A DNA stretch of 64,000 nt from Molossus alvarezi. Taxonomy: Eukaryota > Chordata > Mammalia > Chiroptera > Molossidae. The stretch lies in the NCBI GenBank assembly GCA_037176705.1, contig CM073887.1, positions 25,671,501 to 25,735,500 on the forward strand. Direction: 5' to 3'. This document shows positions 58,600 through 64,000 of this stretch, piece after piece. Position 1 is the stretch's first letter. Every line of letters begins with the position of its first letter. The notes beneath the pieces were generated by a model. The model saw nothing but the letters and a program-made list of their open reading frames with translations. It made no database searches and was not told the origin of the DNA. The position numbers and the translations under genes were made by a program.

Positions 58600-59280
58600 G
58601 GAAGCAGAACCCTGTTTGTTTCACCAGGAAGCTGCAGCTTCACACCCTAAGAAATCGCAGCATTATCCCTCCAAGGGGATTAACACCTCTCCCTTCCCCA
58701 CTCTGTTAGTGGATTGTGGGGAGATAAGGACATGCCCAGTAGAAGTCAGAATGGCACAGGGGGAGGTGCTGGACCATAAAGGCCTGTCAGTCTAACCTGG
58801 AAAAACTATCATTGGCTAGGGGGGATGGATCCTAATCAAGCCCATGAAATCTTGGCAAGTGAATTGGTTATCTTGAAAAAGCTCCTGGTTAAAATCCCAG
58901 GAGAACAAAGCGCTCTCTCCTGCTCAGAACCTGTGTTAGTGCATTCTCTCCACAGTAGCCATGTGGCCTTAGCAGCCGCATGGCCACTGGCTGCACAGAT
59001 TCCAAACGCATCCTCCAAGAGGGAGCCTGGATACCACAGCACAGCAACAGATTGCAGCCAGGAACATGAGCTAAGCTAGCTGGATGCTGGACTGAACTAA
59101 GCTTTAATATGCCACAGGATCTCTGGACATTGATTCTATTTCTGGCCCTGATTTTCCATGGAGAGATGGACAGAGATGGGACATTGGGGAACTCCTTTAA
59201 TTTTGCTTCCAGAATAAATCATCCTCTCTTATGGGTCCCTGAAAATGCTTTTTCTCGTGACACTGCAAGAACCCCAATCC
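58600..59280 (+). mobile_element. LTR, same family as 45290-45800
   Basis: 'gcttccagaataaatcatcc' gives a + strand poly-A signal near 59213. Blocks from 58715 to 59260 match the reverse complement of 45290-45800. Confidence 0.6.
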
Positions 59281-59696
59281 CAATGAGGAGATAGAGGCAG
59301 GTTAGACAGGGATGGGACCATGGGAAAAGAAGGCTGACGTGGGGAGGTTTGCAAGGACTCGGAGCTTGGCACACAGACAGTGCACCTTTAACCTAGTACA
59401 TAGTATATCTGGAGGTTTATTCAGACTCTGCAGATCTCAAACTAAAATCAACATGGGAAATTGTGCCTCCAAGGCCAGAAACTCCCAGCCCTCATTAACT
59501 CTCCTGATTTATAGAAATGAAAAACTTGTCTTTATTGCGAATTAGAAACTCCCGAAAGGAGCACAGGTAGTTACATAACAAAAAACCCAAAAAGGCTGGT
59601 TTCAGGCAAGAGGGGGACAAGGATTATATAGTTCCTTTCTCTGGGATCCTGATGGTTTGCAAGTGAATTTTATTTACTGTTAAAGAGTATAGTACT

Positions 59697-59938
59697 GGCT
59701 CTGGCTGGTTTGGCTCAGGGGTTAAATTGGCAGCCTGTGGACCAAAGAGTTTTGGGTTCGATTCAGTCAAGGGCATGTACCTCAGTTGTGGTTTGCCCCT
59801 GGCAGTGGTCATGTGGGAGGCAACCAGTCCATGTCTCTCTCTCACGTAGATGTTTCTCTCTCTCTGTCTCTCCCTCCCACTCTATCTGAAGATAAATGGA
59901 AAACTATACTCAGGTGAGGATTTAAAAAAAAGAAAGAA
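59697..59938 (+). mobile_element. Ves SINE
   Basis: 'ggctctggctggtttggctca' head to 'ctcaggtgaggattt' and A-rich tail. 'agtatagtactgg'/'aatatagtgctgg' flank it. Confidence 0.9.
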
Positions 59939-60439
59939 GAATATAGTGCTGGCAGTTCCGACCTATTCCAATTAATATACCTATTGGTTTCTGGGAGCAA
60001 GGCAAGAGGATTACTGAATGAGGTCTGCTGAGAAACTACAGAGTGTGTTTCTGTTGCAGAAAGCCAGGTTACCTTGAAAAGAATGACAGGAAACCAAAAT
60101 TGGATTTAGAAAAGAAACCAAAGCAAGCATAGTGTTGCTCCAAGGATGTTTCCTCTCCTCCTCACTAATAGTCTGGGAGTTGAAATTATCATGAAAAGGG
60201 TAGTCTCTAAGACCCTTATAGATATCTGGGGCTGCTTTATTTGTTCTTAATCACACCCAACTAAGTTGTCTCTTCCCTGGGAGTAAAGCTTCTGTGCAAA
60301 TGTCAGGAATATGTAATCAATGTCTGTTTTTAAATCAAAATCTGCCTACTTCCAACTAGGGAATGTTATGGGACAATATATATCTTTGCTAATAAAATCT
60401 GCCCCAATTCACCCGATAGAGCGAGCTTTTCAAAATCAG

Positions 60440-60740
60440 TAATGCCCACATATGCTTTCTCCAGAAGGGTAACATGATTTTAGAGCTAGATGATGTAGGG
60501 CTAAACCCAGTTAGGGGGGAAACACAAGCTTTAAAATGTATGTATGTTGCTAAAGCAGAATTCTTTGAAAGGACCAATCAGTGGCTAGTACGGCATATAT
60601 CTACCCCTAGACAAAGGAGCCTCACCGACAACCCACTGGGGTCCCCTCTCCACTGTGGGGAGTCTGTCTATTTTTCAGATAAATTTTGCTCTAATTTGCC
60701 CCTTTGTCCATGAACTCATTCTTTGATTTTGTGAGAAAAC
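60440..60740 (+). mobile_element. LTR fragment (class I-like)
   Basis: 'aaggaccaatcagtggctag', 'acaaaggagcctcaccgaca' and 'ccactgtggggagtctg' followed by 'agataaattttgctct' resemble the U3-R part of a gammaretrovirus-like LTR. Confidence 0.45.
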
Positions 60741-61849
60741 GAACCCAGATCCGATCACTGCCACTTAATTTCACCACGGGCAACATACCAGTTTAAAATC
60801 CCCACTTTGAAAAGCCGCAGACTCCTGATACCCAACACATCCAAAAACTGAATTCATTTTCCTCCATGAACCTGTTCCCACTCCTGCCTTCCTCCTCTCA
60901 GTGAAAGGTTTCAAACACTGGTTGTCCAGTTGCTTCAACAGGGAACTTCAGAGTCATCCCTGGTCCCACCTTATTCCTCTTACCAGTCCTACCACCACCA
61001 TACATCCAGGTCACCACATGCTGCCAATTTGTCTTCAGAAATATCTTGCAGCTTTTTTTCCATGCCCCTCCATCTCGTTTCCACTGCCTTAGTCCAGCTC
61101 CTTTTCTCACCTCCACCCTGGACTCAGTGGCCTTCTGATTGGTCTCTGCTTTTCTCGAAAGCCTGTTGTGGCTCTCCACTGCCTACAGAATGTCTGCCTC
61201 CTTCACATTACTGCTGCCTCAATTAATACATTAATAATTTATAGTAAGCTATATTCATTTTGGTCATGATTTTTCATGTTATTAAATGTTAATTCTTTGT
61301 TTTGCCTGATGTTCTTATTTTACTATTTGAGGGGGGAAAATTCCCCAACAAATGCCCTTCTGGCTGCAGCCTTTAATCTTTCCAAAGACAACAGGCAAGA
61401 TTGAGGCCCTCAGAATAAGGTGCTAGCCAACCAGGAAGCTGGGGAAGTCTTCCTCCCAGGAGGTAATTGATTCCTGTTAGCCTAACATTCCAGGCAGCAC
61501 TGAGTTAGGAGGCTCCGTGAAAAGGAGTTTGCTCTTTTTCCCCTGCTTCCTGAGGGAAGTTCACAAAAGCCTTTATTCCCCCTACCTCCTTAGAGTTAGC
61601 TAGTTTGGGCCTCTGTATGTGTCCTTGGGGCCACAGACATGAGTATAGGTAAACAAACTGAAGAAAGAAGAACAGAAGAAAAACTGTTGTCAAGATTATC
61701 GTTATTTATGTGCTCAATGATTTAATAATCTAAAAATAATATAAAAACAACAAAAACCTTAAAGGAGGACAATAATTTACAAACATAAGTTTAGGAAACC
61801 AAATTTGTCAGGTTTAGGACCCAGAGGAAGGGCGGTCTAACAGGCAAGA

Positions 61850-62400
61850 AGTCTGGGACAGAGCCCTGGTTCTGCCCTGACTCTGTGCCCTTGAGCAGGA
61901 CGTTAAACTGCCCCAGATTCCCGTGTCTAACTAAGGTCAGTGGAGGAGTACTGGCCACTCAAGTGCTGGGGAGTTCCTGGTGAGGGTGTACTGTTGACCA
62001 CAACCTTAACCAAACCTTTCTATTGCAGTAAATTAACTGATGTTAAAAACTGGACCCAGTGGCATTTGAGAAGCAGGGAAGTGAAGTCTAAATTAAAAGG
62101 TGTGAGATCCAAGTTTAGGGTTAGTTATTTCATTGAACTTCCAGGGTTGGGCACAGCGCCTGGCACACAGCAGGTACTCAATAAATTAACTGATAAAAAG
62201 TCAGGCCTTCCCCAGGTGATGGACCTGGGACAGAAACCTGTGACTGAGTCCTGATCCACACTGACACAGGGACAGAAACAAAGTTCTAAGCCTCAAGTTC
62301 TTCCTGTGTAAAATGTAGACGGTGCTTCGCGGGCTAGGAGGATTAAGTGGGAAAATGTGTGTTCAGTGCCTAGCACACAGGAAGCACACAATATTGTGAT
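61850..62400 (+). repeat. MIR remnants
   Basis: 'ccttgagcaggacgttaaac', 'gcctggcacacagcaggtac' with 'tcaataaatta', and 'gtgcctagcacacaggaagc' are MIR-type cores, probably from two or three copies. Confidence 0.6.
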
Positions 62401-63913
62401 CATATCCCTCCTATTCAAAGCCTTCTCTGAGGTACAAGGAGGTTACAGAGGTAAAAAGTCTGTCGGTAGGAAATCCAGTAGCCTTCCAGGCTTCTGCTGG
62501 ACTCTGCACCTTGTCTCTCAGGGCGAGCAGCGACCTCTTTCTCCGGGGACCCCAGCAAGGGTGAAGCTGGGAAGTTAAGTGGGCTTTTCGCGCTTCAATT
62601 TCAGCCTCCTTTGCACAGAGACCCAGCAGAGCCTTGGCCTGTGCAGTGGGGAAAAAAATGGACCCAGGCCTGAGGACTGCAGCTGGGAGGACCCAGGGCC
62701 TGAAGCGCAGGTCAGGACACTGCTGCTGTCGCTGTCTCTCTTTGGGCCTTAGGGAAGCGGTGGCCCAGGGGAGGTGAGAGTACACTTTTCAGTGCAGGGT
62801 GTATGTTGACCAGGAAAGCCTCAGCTCTTTCAGAATCGCCAGGCCTGGAGACCCTTTCCTGTGCATGTAAGACGTTTGCACATGGGAACTCGAACACAAT
62901 CTGGGAATCAAGAGGTCTTTTTAGCAACCAGGGGATTCTCCTCTGTTCAAATGACCAGTTCTGGTTTAGGAAGGAGAGCTTTCTAATGTTAGATTTCCCT
63001 TAGCTAATGTTGATGCAGGCAGGAAAGTATTAGTGGGAGTGGGAGCCACTTATTATATAAACGTATTTTTATAAAGTGTTCCCCTAGAGAGCCATCAAAA
63101 ACTGACCCTCAGCCACAGAAATATTAACTACTCTGAGAACGAAGAGAATTTGCCTTTTGCAAGGTTACAATGATTGCTGAAGAATAGGGGGCGGGGCAAT
63201 CAGTTGAGCCAACAAGAGCTCCTTGGATGCGTATTTTCCATTGAAAAGTAGCCTAATCCTCACTAACTCCTCCAGGCGTAAGAGGTTTCAAAGAAGACAA
63301 ACGACATTCTGCTGCGTCTGTCCTTCGGGTTACCCCAAGCCGAATTCCCGGAAGGCAGGGGGGTGGGGGAGACGGCTGCTTTCGGGTAGCTTCATCAAAA
63401 AAATAATTATTTAATGGCATAATATTTTGGTTTATCAGAGACAAAAATAACTCCCAAGAAACTGGACGTGTCCTATCCCGATTTCATTTCCAGAGACAGC
63501 AGAAAGCCTGTATCTTGAGCAACCTACACCGATTTATGCCTCATTTACTCATCTCACCTACCTTTTTTTTTTTTTTTTAAGTGACTCCCTTTCTAGAGGC
63601 AGCTGCAACATTAATCGCACTGGGAAAGAAAGAAAAATCAAAGACAAATCACCTTAGCACTGCCTGCCTCGCACAAAACACACTGGGGATGCAGCTATTG
63701 AGGGTCTTTAGGTGATTTCTCCTTAATATTTTTTGTCCTAAAAGAGCTCTTTGTGGAGCGGTGAGGCAGTTTAGTTCCCCGTGCATTAGGCTCCCGCAAA
63801 TTTCCCTGGATGGCGACAGTTACCAGCGCTGTAAACCGAGTTAGTGACCACCAGAGACGGAAATAGCTGTTTACCAAATCCCCTTTGATCTCCTGGGGCC
63901 GGTCGGCTCTTGA

Positions 63914-63927
63914 ACACTAGAGGGCTC
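63914..63927 (+). promoter_or_regulatory. CTCF-like motif
   Basis: acactagagggctc resembles the CTCF core with one or two changes. Motif evidence only. Confidence 0.2.
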
Positions 63928-64000
63928 CGACCTGGGTGCTTTCTCAGAGTAGAGCCCAGGAGCCCGATGTGTGGTCTGCAGTAAGGTATATGGGTATATG

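Larger units (their letters stand above)
56652..64000. other. 3' UTR and downstream intergenic DNA
   Basis: After the stop codon the sequence is AT-rich to about 57850. It then contains old L1M-like 3' sequence (57880-58440), a TG repeat, an LTR (58600-59280), a Ves SINE (59697-59938), a second LTR (60440-60740), another old repeat (60830-61200) and MIR pieces (61850-62400). 62420-64000 has higher GC but no ORF or exon I can support, so no next gene is called. Confidence 0.55.

Noticed and set aside
62411..62785. 124-codon minus-strand open frame in a GC-richer region
   Set aside because: There is no family match, and MIR sequence overlaps its start region. A downstream gene start is not supported.

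Overview
The window is vertebrate nuclear DNA and almost certainly comes from a bat. It carries more than twenty tRNA-derived SINEs of the Ves type, which start with a 'gccctggcc..tttggctcagcggttag' head and end in a TCTCTC-rich tail followed by 'cctcgggtgaggat' and a poly-A run. It also carries L1-type elements that hold only ORF1 (HAL1, or half-L1), short hAT and mariner MITEs, LTR fragments, and old L1, L2 and MIR pieces. Ves SINEs are known from vesper bats and their relatives (Yangochiroptera). I do not name a species. | The one protein-coding gene I can support runs on the + strand across nearly the whole window. Eight exons (170-269, 10729-10768, 17859-17910, 27228-27342, 30995-31078, 33046-33169, 55425-55515, 56574-56651) join in one open frame of 227 codons plus a stop, with GT/AG at every boundary and matching phases. 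The protein is the C-terminal part of an AtuA-family protein (acyclic terpene utilisation A, formerly DUF1446), including the AtuA ferredoxin-like domain with its RSGDKGN..NIGV signature. The N-terminal AtuA domain must lie upstream of position 1. This family is known mainly from bacterial citronellol/geraniol catabolism clusters. An intact mammalian copy with many introns is the most interesting thing here, and I know of no assigned function for it in animals. | Layout: 1-169 is the end of an intron. 270-10728 is intron with L1 and Ves insertions. 10769-17858 is intron with an old full-length HAL1 on the minus strand (about 12655-15043). 17911-27227 is intron with L1 fragments and a young HAL1 on the + strand (23902-26085). 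27343-30994 is intron with a related LTR pair. 31079-33045 is intron with a hAT MITE. 33170-55424 is a 22-kb intron with a young HAL1 on the minus strand that has an intact ORF1 (34536-36483), clusters of Ves copies, several LTRs and two MITEs. 56652-64000 is 3' UTR and downstream intergenic DNA, with another LTR pair member, MIRs and no recognisable next gene. | The repeats do not interrupt any exon. Three CTCF-like motifs and the CTCF-like core inside some Ves copies are the only regulatory candidates, and they are motif-level only.
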